Position numbers and translations under genes: made by a program. Source: an uncultured Gammaproteobacteria bacterium (lineage in GTDB: Bacteria; Pseudomonadota; Gammaproteobacteria; Acidiferrobacterales; CAJVXG01). Taken from it: a stretch of 11,446 nucleotides of DNA. Every line of letters begins with the position of its first letter. The stretch's first letter is position 1. Below, piece by piece: positions 1 through 5,892 of this stretch. The stretch is from assembly GCA_913009215.1 (NCBI GenBank), contig CAJVXG010000035.1, positions 1-11,446 of the forward strand, in the 5' to 3' direction. The notes below the pieces were generated by a model that was not told the DNA's origin, searched no databases, and worked only from the letters and a program-made list of their open reading frames with translations.

Positions 1-731
1 TTGAATGGGCCGAAGATATTGAGCGCCAACGGCCCGCCCCATTTACGCAGAAATTTTCCATCCGGGCCGAAGACCTGGATGCGGTCGTTGTAGCCATCGG
101 CCACGTACAGTTTGCCGTCGGCTGCCAGGGTCACATCGGTGGGATAATTAAACTCACCGGCCCAGATGCCGATTTTGCCGGTGTTACCCCATTGCTTGAC
201 GAAATTGCCGTTGGCACGCAGTTGCTGAATACGTTGACCATAGAAATCGGCCACAAACAGGTCGCCGTTGGGCGCCACCGCTACGCCACCCGGTGAACCG
301 AATTCACCGGGGTCCTTGCCGGCCTTGCCGATAGCGCGGTGTGGGGTGCCGTCCAGCGCAAAAATTTGAATATGATCGTTCCAGTAGTCGGCAACGTACA
401 GTTCATTACCGGCGATGGTCAGGTTCATTGGCCGGCCGAGCTGGCCGGGGCCATCGCCCTTGTGGCCAATCCGACGCTTAAACTTGCCATCAAAATTGAA
501 TACCTGGATACGGCCGTTGCGCGCGTCGCTGACAAACACCTCACCGCCGTATACGGCAATACCCGTGGGGTCGTTAAACTGGCCCGGGGCCGTGCCGCGT
601 TCGCCCCACGCCATCACAAAAAGGTATCCGGGCTCTTTGGCCGACGGCACCCAGACCAACCAGACGATAAGCACGAGACCCAGTAGCAAAGCTATGGTAC
701 CGCCCAGGATTTTCAGAATTTTTTTGCGCAT
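1..731 (-). CDS. Membrane-anchored NHL-repeat beta-propeller protein, 3' end outside the window
   Basis: The reading frame is open from an ATG at 731 to the left edge (243 codons), so the C-terminus is missing. Residues about 8-28 form one hydrophobic segment after a basic start (MRKKILK), which suggests an N-terminal membrane anchor or uncleaved signal with the rest in the periplasm. From about residue 48 onward at least four repeats of roughly 45 residues follow. Each has a PG-Q/E-F/L start, a central 'LYVAD'-like strand with N-D/R-R-I-Q, and an 'F-x-x-DGKF' end. This is the signature of NHL repeats, which build a beta-propeller. Such propellers usually bind proteins or ligands; no catalytic residues are evident and I assign no reaction. 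A weak AAGG lies upstream of the ATG, and only 24 bp separate it from the preceding barrel gene, so it is probably the last visible gene of the minus-strand operon. A link to metal handling is inferred from position only. Confidence 0.85.
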   Translation of the reverse strand, partial: MRKKILKILGGTIALLLGLVLIVWLVWVPSAKEPGYLFVMAWGERGTAPGQFNDPTGIAVYGGEVFVSDARNGRIQVFNFDGKFKRRIGHKGDGPGQLGRPMNLTIAGNELYVADYWNDHIQIFALDGTPHRAIGKAGKDPGEFGSPGGVAVAPNGDLFVADFYGQRIQQLRANGNFVKQWGNTGKIGIWAGEFNYPTDVTLAADGKLYVADGYNDRIQVFGPDGKFLRKWGGPLALNIFGPF

Positions 732-755
732 GATGCCAGCCTTTATTAGTAAGCG

Positions 756-1684
756 TTAGAAATTAAACCGGACACTGACGCGGGCGATATAGTCGTTCTC
801 CAACGCCGTACCATTGAGATCCTGGGACAGCGGTATCTGCACTGCGCCTTCCGCGATCCAGCGTTTGCTTACGTACTGGATGCCCGGGGTCAGAAACAGC
901 CGGGTGCCACCGGAGTTGGGGTCGGCGTTGCCGTTGATGCGGTTTTTGTCCTGGTGAATCCAGTTGAGCTCGATCACGCCGTAGAGAAAATTGGGCAGAC
1001 CGTCAGTAAGCTTCCGTGGCAGCAAGCGGTACTGTAGCGAAGCGTCGAGACGGGTGACGTCACCGGCTTCGAAATTATTGGCTTCGTTCCTGGACTGGTA
1101 ACTGAACTGGCCATCGACCTGGTATTTCAGGGTTTGATAGGTCAACACGACACCGGCCAGGGATCCCACGACCCGGAGCCCAGTTGCACACTGGCCGGCA
1201 ATAAACCGAAGGCATCGCGCTGGTTATCATTACCCGTCGGTGCCTTGATGCCCGCGAACGGCGCCACGCGGAAGTTGCGCCCGGGTCGGTCGTGTTGCAC
1301 TGCCGTATAACGACCGAATACGGTGAGATCGCTGAAGCCGGAGGCGGCACGCGTCCGGCGTTGACCACCGACGGTTACCTTGAGTTCGTTATCGCGATAC
1401 GGCAAGACTCCGAATACGGCGAGCTTGCTGTTCACTCCATAACCCAGCACTGACACGGCTGCCAGCGCCCGGCGGTCGCGGCTGGCGCCACCGGGATCAT
1501 CGCCGGATTGATCGACAATCAACTGCTCGCGAAAGAGAAACTCACCCTTGGCCACCGGCAATGCGGTATTAAAGGTGATCGGTGCGCTATGCACCTGATC
1601 TGTCCAGCTTGCGCCAACCATAAACAGCAGGGCCAGGATGGGCGTCAGATACCAGACTTTTTTGTAAGTGAAAGCTGTATCCAT
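756..1684 (-). pseudogene. Outer-membrane barrel 'transporter'-type protein, split by a one-base frameshift
   Basis: Two overlapping minus-strand frames make one protein. The first starts with the ATG at 1684, carries a signal peptide (hydrophobic residues about 13-25, cleavage near VHSA) and runs to a stop at 1142. The second continues to the TAA at 756. The join is at minus-strand TGGGATCCCTGG (about 1157-1168). The conserved motif LGSGSWDP is in the first frame and LAGVVLTYQ in the second, and one extra C in the CCC run (1160-1162) would restore a 309-residue protein. The C-terminal half (FLTPGIQYVSKRW, then VQIPLSQDLNG) matches the intact barrel at 2916-3731 in order and spacing, so the two are paralogues. 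Length, signal peptide and C-terminal Phe fit an outer-membrane beta-barrel of the MetA-pathway/'transporter' type (Pfam PF13557-like, by recall). An SD-like AAAGGA precedes the start. Whether this is a true mutation, a sequencing error or programmed shifting cannot be decided here. Confidence 0.75.
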
Positions 1685-1685
1685 T

Positions 1686-1773
1686 TCATTGGTCCTTTTT
1701 CACCTGCGTGAAGGAGCGCGGGGTAAATCCGGTATCCTTGGCCTTTTTTGCAGACAAGTGGCTCCAGCCAAGT
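1686..1773 (-). pseudogene. Probable C-terminal relic of an HMA (MerP-like) domain
   Basis: In the 89-bp gap between the MerP-like gene and the frameshifted barrel, one minus-strand frame reads AKKAKDTGFTPRSFTQVKK and ends at a TGA (1688-1686). DTGFTP (1736-1719) repeats the DTGFTP near the C-terminus of the MerP-like gene just upstream (1815-1798); 15 of the 18 bases agree. HMA domains typically end in an 'aGF/Y-x-x' motif followed by a short charged tail, which is what is seen. No CxxC and no start codon belong to this fragment. It therefore looks like the tail left by deletion of a tandem HMA gene, or by a partial duplication with frame loss. An untranslated chance resemblance remains possible because the match is short. 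Confidence 0.45.
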
Positions 1774-2094
1774 TTATCCCCCGGACTTTACTGCACCGGG
1801 GGTGAAACCGGTATCCACAATCGCTTGCTTGATGCGTTTCACGCCTGCTGTTTTACCTGATTTCATTACCACGCGGGCCCTCTTTTTTTCCAGGTTGACA
1901 TCTACCTTGGCCACTCCCGGTAACTTGCCCAGATTCGATGTCATTTTCGCGACACAGAATTCGCAGGACATGCCCTTAACCCCTATTTCCAATACCTGCC
2001 CCGTCGTCTTTTGGCTCTTGGTCGCAGCATTGTCTGCAGCGGCAATCAACGGTACGATGAATAAAAGACTGAATAAAAAAATTATGGTTTTCAT
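1774..2094 (-). CDS. MerP-like periplasmic heavy-metal-binding (HMA) protein
   Basis: This is a 106-residue protein with a signal peptide (hydrophobic residues 4-20, cleavage around AAA-D at 20/21) followed by one HMA domain. The metal-binding loop is GMSCEFC at residues 41-47, so Cys44 and Cys47 are the thiol pair, as in MerP and copper chaperones. The domain ends in DTGFTP. The usual role of such proteins is to bind a soft metal ion in the periplasm and pass it to a membrane partner; here that would be the MerT-like protein encoded just upstream. The SD TAAGGAGA lies close before the ATG at 2094. The sequence differs clearly from the canonical MerP at 4873 (loop NMTCKFC), so this is not a recent duplicate. 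The metal could be Hg(II), Cu(I) or another soft metal; the sequence alone does not decide. Confidence 0.85.
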   Translation of the reverse strand: MKTIIFLFSLLFIVPLIAAADNAATKSQKTTGQVLEIGVKGMSCEFCVAKMTSNLGKLPGVAKVDVNLEKKRARVVMKSGKTAGVKRIKQAIVDTGFTPGAVKSGG

Positions 2095-2140
2095 AGTATC
2101 TCCTTAATAAACAGAAAGTAGTTTTGTATTTGAATTGCGT

Positions 2141-2539
2141 TCAGGCATCGAGCCAGATGCGGATCGGCAGTGCCAGGTAGGCGGCAAAAAAACCAATGCC
2201 CCAGATCACCATCGAGGTCCAATATAGTCGACGATTCCAGACATGGGCTTTGTTACAGAGCACACCCAGCTCGGCGTCGATCGGACAAGCCCGGTCGGGG
2301 CGGTATATGAGCCAGCCGGACAACACCAGCATAGTTCCGGAAAAGGCGAAGACCCAGGCCTTGTGCTGACTCAGGGTAATGAGAAAGGGGAAATAGCTGG
2401 TGATAGCGGCCACGGTGGCGCCCAGGCCCAGGGTTACCAAAATGATGGGCAGTGCGCAACAGACCAGTGTTCCGGTCGTTGTGAACAAGGTAAACCAGGT
2501 TACCCCTTTTTGTTCTGGTTGCGATAATTCATTGTTCAT
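2141..2539 (-). CDS. MerT-like inner-membrane metal transport protein
   Basis: This is a 132-residue hydrophobic protein. The first membrane segment carries the vicinal pair Cys27-Cys28 in the context LVCCALP, as in MerT. A second cysteine pair, Cys85 and Cys95, sits in the loop between the later segments (RACPIDAELGVLC). The last segment spans about residues 105-127. MerT takes Hg(II) from MerP through its two cysteine pairs and delivers it to the cytoplasm. The second pair here is ten residues apart, against six in the canonical MerT of this window (Cys80/Cys86), so it is a divergent family member. An AAGG lies just before the ATG at 2539, and the gene sits between two HMA-protein genes with short gaps (20 and 46 bp), giving an operon of one transporter with two periplasmic donors. 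Uptake of Hg(II) is the simplest reading; another soft metal is possible. Confidence 0.8.
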   Translation of the reverse strand: MNNELSQPEQKGVTWFTLFTTTGTLVCCALPIILVTLGLGATVAAITSYFPFLITLSQHKAWVFAFSGTMLVLSGWLIYRPDRACPIDAELGVLCNKAHVWNRRLYWTSMVIWGIGFFAAYLALPIRIWLDA

Positions 2540-2559
2540 AACCTTGTATCTGTATACGC

Positions 2560-2856
2560 TTATTGCAATGGTTTCTGCTTCATGCTGCGATAGGTAAAAC
2601 CGGCATCTTTGAAGAGTTTTTTCATTTTCTCTTCGCTTAAGATAACTCCTTCGGCGACATTGACGATGACCAGGCCTTTGTTAAGGTCGACATCGATCTT
2701 TTTCACACCATCGACCTTTTTCAGCTTTTTCTCAATGCCATAGGCACAGTAAGGGCAAGCCAGCCCGTCAACCCGCATAATGTATTGGGTGCCGGCAGCA
2801 AAAACGGTGCTGCTTAAGGCCAGCGTCATAACCAATACCGCTATAGTTTTCTTCAT
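2560..2856 (-). CDS. Small exported HMA-domain metal-binding protein
   Basis: I place the start at the ATG at 2856, because AAGGAGT stands 6 bases upstream of it and the protein then opens with a normal signal peptide (MKKTIAVLVM..., cleavage near VFA-A at 20/21). An in-frame start 21 bp further upstream (2877) lacks these features. The protein has 98 residues and one HMA domain with the loop GLACPYC at 31-37, giving Cys34 and Cys37. The ACPYCAYGIEKKL context is typical of periplasmic HMA proteins and differs from MerP. The end of the domain (DAGFTYR) matches the usual HMA C-terminus. It lies 20 bp upstream of the MerT-like gene in the same orientation, so it may be a second periplasmic metal donor or a buffer. 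The metal is unknown. Confidence 0.82.
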   Translation of the reverse strand: MKKTIAVLVMTLALSSTVFAAGTQYIMRVDGLACPYCAYGIEKKLKKVDGVKKIDVDLNKGLVIVNVAEGVILSEEKMKKLFKDAGFTYRSMKQKPLQ

Positions 2857-2915
2857 GTCGTTACTCCTTAGCTGCATATTGTTAACAATGTGTCATGTTA
2901 TTGCCGCTTCTAACA

Positions 2916-3731
2916 TTACAAATGCCATTCCAGAATCAGCTTGGCACGGTAGTCGGACTTTTCCTGACGGCCATTCAAATCGCTTGCAATCGGGATTTGG
3001 ACCCCGGCCTTGATGGCAAAGTTGCGTTTGGTCCAGAAAATGCCGGGCGACAGAAACCATTCCGTGCCACCGGTATTGGCCAGGGTGACGCCATTGTCTT
3101 TGGCGCGCTGGCCGTATTCGCCGTTAAGCTCTAACAACCACACCGTGTCCGGCTCGCGGTAACCGGTGGGTTTGAAGCGAATACCGCCGACAAGATCCAG
3201 CAGCCACTTGTCACCGCGGCGTAGCCCGGTCTTGTTTTTACCGTTATGGCGGTGACGTATACCGGCCCAGCGATACCACTTGCGGCCCTCGTAGCCGTAG
3301 GTAAACCCCAGGATGGTGTCCCGGCTACCGCTGCCTAGAGCCGGGTTTTTGTTATCGTCAGCGGTGTCGAGTTTTACCTTGACCAATACCGCCATACTTT
3401 GCTGGACACCCAGGGTATCGTGACGCCAGAATCGATACTTGGTAAAGAGACTGGCATCACCACGGCCGCTGGTACTTATGCCGCCCTCTTCTTTTTTATC
3501 GTACGGCAGCTCCATACCGATGGACCAGTCACCGGTGAGACCATATGTCAACTCGACACCAAGCTCGGTCTCGCGTTTGTCGCCCTGCTTGCTGACGTGG
3601 ACTTCCGGGGCAATTTCAACACCACCCTTGAAAAGCACATGGGGGCCAATGCCAAAGATCGGATCATGGGCCCAGGCCGGACCGGCTAGAATGGCGGTGA
3701 TGGTCATTAAACTGGCCAAGATTCGTCTCAT
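2916..3731 (-). CDS. Outer-membrane barrel 'transporter'-type protein, first gene of the divergent operon
   Basis: The chosen start is the ATG at 3731, with GGGAG about ten bases upstream; the frame also contains a TTG at 3746 that has no such support. The 271-residue product begins with a signal peptide cleaved near AWA-H (residues 21/22). The mature part starts HDPIFGIGPHVLFKGG and then consists of alternating hydrophobic/polar strands with Gly- and aromatic-rich turns, including ALGSGSRD, GGTEWFLSPGIFWTK and AGVQIPIASDLNG. This is the pattern of the MetA-pathway/'transporter' outer-membrane proteins (PF13557-like, by recall). The frameshifted gene at 756-1684 is a paralogue. The C-terminal residue is Leu rather than the usual Phe. 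Members are often found beside metal or aromatic-compound genes but the substrate is rarely known. Being first in an operon with MerT- and MerP-like genes, it may form a metal-permeable pore, which is inference only. Confidence 0.75.
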   Translation of the reverse strand: MRRILASLMTITAILAGPAWAHDPIFGIGPHVLFKGGVEIAPEVHVSKQGDKRETELGVELTYGLTGDWSIGMELPYDKKEEGGISTSGRGDASLFTKYRFWRHDTLGVQQSMAVLVKVKLDTADDNKNPALGSGSRDTILGFTYGYEGRKWYRWAGIRHRHNGKNKTGLRRGDKWLLDLVGGIRFKPTGYREPDTVWLLELNGEYGQRAKDNGVTLANTGGTEWFLSPGIFWTKRNFAIKAGVQIPIASDLNGRQEKSDYRAKLILEWHL

Positions 3732-3771
3732 GGACAAAACTCCCAAATTGATTTAAGTCTGTTGCTGCGGA

Positions 3772-3802
3772 TTAAGACAATCTGGAGTTAACTTCAGGTT
3801 CC
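3772..3802 (-). promoter_or_regulatory. Degenerate second copy of the MerR-family-type operator/promoter
   Basis: Plus-strand TGGAGTTAACTTCAGGT (3783-3799) matches the operator core at 3857-3873 at 15 of 17 bases, 74 bp away, close to seven helical turns. Read on the minus strand it gives GGAACC (-35 position), a 19-bp spacer and TCTTAA (-10 position). It therefore has the same layout as the upstream promoter but poorer hexamers. A start here would give a leader of about 33 nt before the ATG at 3731. It could be a second promoter, an auxiliary binding site or a decayed duplicate. Confidence 0.4.
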
Positions 3803-3845
3803 CGAAAATTTTTAAAAACTCCTGGTGCAACAATTTATGCCCCAA

Positions 3846-3876
3846 AGCCTACACCGTGGAGTTGACTCCAGGTCAA
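3846..3876 (-). promoter_or_regulatory. MerR-family-type promoter with 19-bp spacer for the divergent operon
   Basis: On the minus strand TTGACC (3876-3871) and TAGGCT (3851-3846) are separated by 19 bp, the over-long spacer diagnostic of promoters activated by MerR-family regulators. The spacer holds the dyad TGGAGT-CA-ACTCCA (3870-3857). By recall this closely resembles the ZntR operator on the zntA promoter and differs from the GTAC-N4-GTAC core of mer operators. Transcription would start near 3839 and read into the barrel gene at 3731. Either MerR from this locus also acts here, or a ZntR/CadR-like regulator encoded elsewhere does. Confidence 0.65.
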
Positions 3877-3908
3877 GCCGGGCAATGAACTTTTTAATGC
3901 TGCTAAAC

Positions 3909-3926
3909 TCTGTACCTATATACAGA
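3909..3926 (+). promoter_or_regulatory. Inverted repeat with TATATA core just upstream of merR
   Basis: TCTGTA (3909-3914) and TACAGA (3921-3926) form a perfect 6-bp inverted repeat around CCTATA, ending ten bases before the GGAGG of merR. The overlapping TATATA (3917-3922) could serve as the -10 element of the merR promoter, with a poor -35 (TTAATG, 3894-3899) 17 bp upstream. It might be an operator or only an AT-rich promoter core. Confidence 0.3.
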
Positions 3927-3943
3927 CTTTTACGGAGGCAGAT

Positions 3944-4354
3944 ATGCCGACAAATACCTTGACCATCGGCCGTCTGGCCCGGGAAGCGGGCGTAAACTCT
4001 GAAACAGTGCGTTATTATCAGCGGGTTGGTCTGATTCGTGAGCCATTGAAACCGGTCCAGGGGTTTCGACACTATCCTATAGAGACCGTTACCCGTATCC
4101 GCTTTATTAAACGGGCGCAAAGCCTGGGGTTTCAATTAAAGGAAATTGCCGAGCTGCTGGAGCTGAGTGACGGCCAGTGTAGTAATGTGCGGCTTCGCGC
4201 CGAGCAAAAACGGGCGCAAATCGACACCCAGATCAAGGACCTGAAAGCCATGCAGCAGACGCTGGACGTTCTGATTCGCAGCTGTCGTGCCGGTCGTACG
4301 GATGCCCCCTGCCCTATTGTGGAAAGCCTGGTAGGCAAGGCGGACCCGGCCTGA
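3944..4354 (+). CDS. merR: MerR, Hg(II)-responsive transcriptional regulator
   Basis: This 136-residue protein has an N-terminal winged helix-turn-helix (TIGRLAREAGVNSETVRYYQ, residues 7-26), the RHY motif of the family at 42-44 and the long dimerisation helix at about 80-113. The Hg(II)-binding triad is complete: Cys79, Cys114 and Cys123. Their spacings (34 and 8 residues between them) equal those of Cys82/117/126 in Tn501 MerR. Zn- and Cd-sensing relatives such as ZntR have a different C-terminal loop. In the family, the apo-protein holds the promoter in a repressed complex and the Hg(II) form untwists it to activate transcription. The start is supported by GGAGG six bases upstream. merR lies in the same orientation as merTPBA, with the mer operator downstream of it, and is divergent from the minus-strand cluster, so it sits where it could control both sides. 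Confidence 0.95.
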   Translation: MPTNTLTIGRLAREAGVNSETVRYYQRVGLIREPLKPVQGFRHYPIETVTRIRFIKRAQSLGFQLKEIAELLELSDGQCSNVRLRAEQKRAQIDTQIKDLKAMQQTLDVLIRSCRAGRTDAPCPIVESLVGKADPA

Positions 4355-4411
4355 TCCATTGGTCTAAATAGCCAAAGCGCCCGGTTCTTCATTTCTAATA
4401 CTGCGAAGTGC

Positions 4412-4443
4412 TTGACCCCGTACCGGGGTACAGGGTGTAAGAT
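4412..4443 (+). promoter_or_regulatory. mer operator/promoter (MerR binding site) for merTPBA
   Basis: TTGACC (4412-4417) and TAAGAT (4438-4443) are separated by 20 bp. Between and across them lies the dyad ACCCCGTAC-CGGG-GTACAGGGT (4415-4436), in which eight of nine half-site positions are complementary. The GTAC-N4-GTAC core is the hallmark of mer operators. In Tn501 and Tn21 the spacer is 19 bp; here one extra A follows the second GTAC. Transcription would begin near 4450, giving a leader of about 28 nt to merT. No rho-independent terminator lies between merR and this site. Confidence 0.85.
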
Positions 4444-4477
4444 ATATTCAAGATTCATCCACCACAGGTGATTTATT

Positions 4478-4843
4478 ATGGCCGACACATCGACTACTTC
4501 GGGACGCCCCCTGATTACCTTGATTGCCGCTGGTCTAACCGCCATTGGCGCCTCGGTCTGTTGTATCGGCCCGTTGGTGTTACTGGCTCTCGGCATCGGT
4601 GGCGCCTGGGTCAGCACCCTGACGGCGCTGGAACCCTATCGCTGGATTTTCGTCGCCATCACCCTGGGATTTCTGGGCTGGGCCTTCTACAAACTCTATA
4701 TCGTTCCCCGTAGATGTACCCCCGGTGAGGCCTGTGCTGTGCCCGGCGTCCTGCGCAACCAACGCATTATCTTCTGGGTGGTGACGGTACTGTTGGCGGC
4801 GCTGATTACCTTTCCCTGGTATGGCACCATCTTTTTTGAATAA
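4478..4843 (+). CDS. merT: MerT, mercuric ion transport membrane protein
   Basis: The 121-residue protein (the usual length is about 116) has three hydrophobic segments, at roughly 12-45, 55-77 and 96-117. The first contains the Cys28-Cys29 pair in SVCCIGP, and the cytoplasmic loop contains Cys80 and Cys86 (RRCTPGEACAVP). This is the cysteine layout of MerT. In the family, Hg(II) passes from periplasmic MerP to the first pair, then to the second pair, and finally to MerA in the cytoplasm. AGGTGA precedes the ATG. It is the first structural gene behind the mer operator, with merP 29 bp downstream. Confidence 0.95.
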   Translation: MADTSTTSGRPLITLIAAGLTAIGASVCCIGPLVLLALGIGGAWVSTLTALEPYRWIFVAITLGFLGWAFYKLYIVPRRCTPGEACAVPGVLRNQRIIFWVVTVLLAALITFPWYGTIFFE

Positions 4844-4872
4844 CCGTTAACAAATACCTGAGGAGTCTAAAA

Positions 4873-5184
4873 ATGATACGTACACTGGTTCTTAGCTTGT
4901 TACTGGCCATAGCGACTGTGGGCATGGTGACTGTTCCTACGGTGGGCCCGGCCCAGGCCGCTGAAGTGAAAACGGTCACGCTCGATGTGCAGAACATGAC
5001 CTGCAAGTTCTGCCCCATCACTATCCGTAAGGCCCTGGAAAAGGTGCCGGGGGTTATCAAAGCGGTGGCGTCGTTCGAAACCAAGACCGCCACCGTGACC
5101 TTTGATCCCGCCAAGACCAATGTGGAGGCCCTGATAAAGGCGACGACCAATGCCGGGTATCCATCCACATTGAAGACAAAATAA
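4873..5184 (+). CDS. merP: MerP, periplasmic mercuric ion-binding protein
   Basis: This 103-residue protein has a long signal peptide (hydrophobic residues 4-24, cleavage near AQA-A, 29/30) and a single HMA domain. The loop NMTCKFCPITIRKALEKVPGV holds the Hg(II)-binding pair Cys44 and Cys47, and the conserved C-terminal NAGYPS end of MerP is present. MerP captures Hg(II) in the periplasm and hands it to MerT. The start is supported by GAGGAG a few bases upstream. It lies 29 bp after merT and 40 bp before merB. Confidence 0.95.
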   Translation: MIRTLVLSLLLAIATVGMVTVPTVGPAQAAEVKTVTLDVQNMTCKFCPITIRKALEKVPGVIKAVASFETKTATVTFDPAKTNVEALIKATTNAGYPSTLKTK

Positions 5185-5224
5185 TCCCAGCAACTGTCTG
5201 GTAATGCGACAAGGAGAACGGGAA

Positions 5225-5890
5225 ATGGAAATAGCAACTGAACCCGGCCTCGATGAATTGGCGCAGGTTTTTATCCAGGCCTTCCCGCCCATGGATGTTA
5301 ATGAACAACGTCTGGCATTGCGGCTCTACAGCGAACTAGCCAAAGGCGAACCGGTGGCGATACAGGATCTTGCTCAGGCCCTCGACCGGTCGGCGGCATA
5401 CGTGCAGACCACGCTTGAGGGTTGGCCCGGGATGTTCTTCGATGACGACGGCCGTATCCAGGGGTTCTGGGGTCTGGCCGTCAAGCCCATGCGTCACCAG
5501 TTCAAGGTCAGTGGCCGGACCGTCTATACTTGGTGCGCCTGGGATGCGCTATTCATCCCCGAACTGTTACATCATAGCGCCGAGGTCACGTCCAGCTGCG
5601 AGGCCACCGGGGAGCTCATCAAGCTAAGAATTTCCCCCGATAGTATCGATATCGGCGATCACGACGACGTGATGGTGTCGTTCCTGGTGCCCGACGAAGA
5701 CAATTTCCAGGAGAGCGTTATTGCCAGTTTTTGCCATTTCGTCTATTTCTTCCGAGATCGACCAGCCGGCGAGCAATGGGTGGCTGAACATGAAGGCACT
5801 TTTTTATTGCCGGTCGAGGATGCCTTTACTGTCGGGAAGAAAATGAATGCCGTTCGTTATAAGCAGACATTAAAAACCCTGGAGTTGTAA
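5225..5890 (+). CDS. merB: MerB, alkylmercury (organomercurial) lyase
   Basis: I take the ATG at 5225 because AAGGAG stands nine bases upstream; an in-frame ATG at 5204 has no such site. The product has 221 residues. MerB protonolyses the carbon-mercury bond of compounds such as methylmercury, releasing the hydrocarbon and Hg(II). The N-terminal part (about 1-70) is helical and DNA-binding-like. The catalytic centre is Cys104 and Asp107 in YTWCAWDALFIPELL, plus Cys170 in SFCHFVYFF, corresponding to Cys96, Asp99 and Cys159 of the plasmid R831b enzyme. Cys125 matches the structural Cys117. The enzyme is therefore predicted to be active and the operon broad-spectrum. The stop is two bases before the merA start, and the merA SD lies inside the merB end, so translation of the two is probably coupled. 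Confidence 0.95.
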   Translation: MEIATEPGLDELAQVFIQAFPPMDVNEQRLALRLYSELAKGEPVAIQDLAQALDRSAAYVQTTLEGWPGMFFDDDGRIQGFWGLAVKPMRHQFKVSGRTVYTWCAWDALFIPELLHHSAEVTSSCEATGELIKLRISPDSIDIGDHDDVMVSFLVPDEDNFQESVIASFCHFVYFFRDRPAGEQWVAEHEGTFLLPVEDAFTVGKKMNAVRYKQTLKTLEL

Positions 5891-5892
5891 GG

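Noticed and set aside
3732..3746. Longer start (TTG at 3746) for the first barrel gene
   Set aside because: The ATG at 3731 has GGGAG at a suitable distance and directly opens a signal peptide.
3812..4135. Minus-strand open frame of 107 codons overlapping merR and its upstream region
   Set aside because: It lies opposite merR, has no family signature, and would cross the divergent control region; it is a shadow of merR coding constraints.
4355..4411. Terminator between merR and the mer promoter
   Set aside because: Only a weak TTGG...CCAA pairing with no T-run is present; transcription may read through from merR.
4132..4617. Minus-strand open frame of 161 codons covering the end of merR, the mer operator and the start of merT
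   Set aside because: It is antisense to two certain genes and to the operator, with composition typical of a shadow frame and no recognisable domain.
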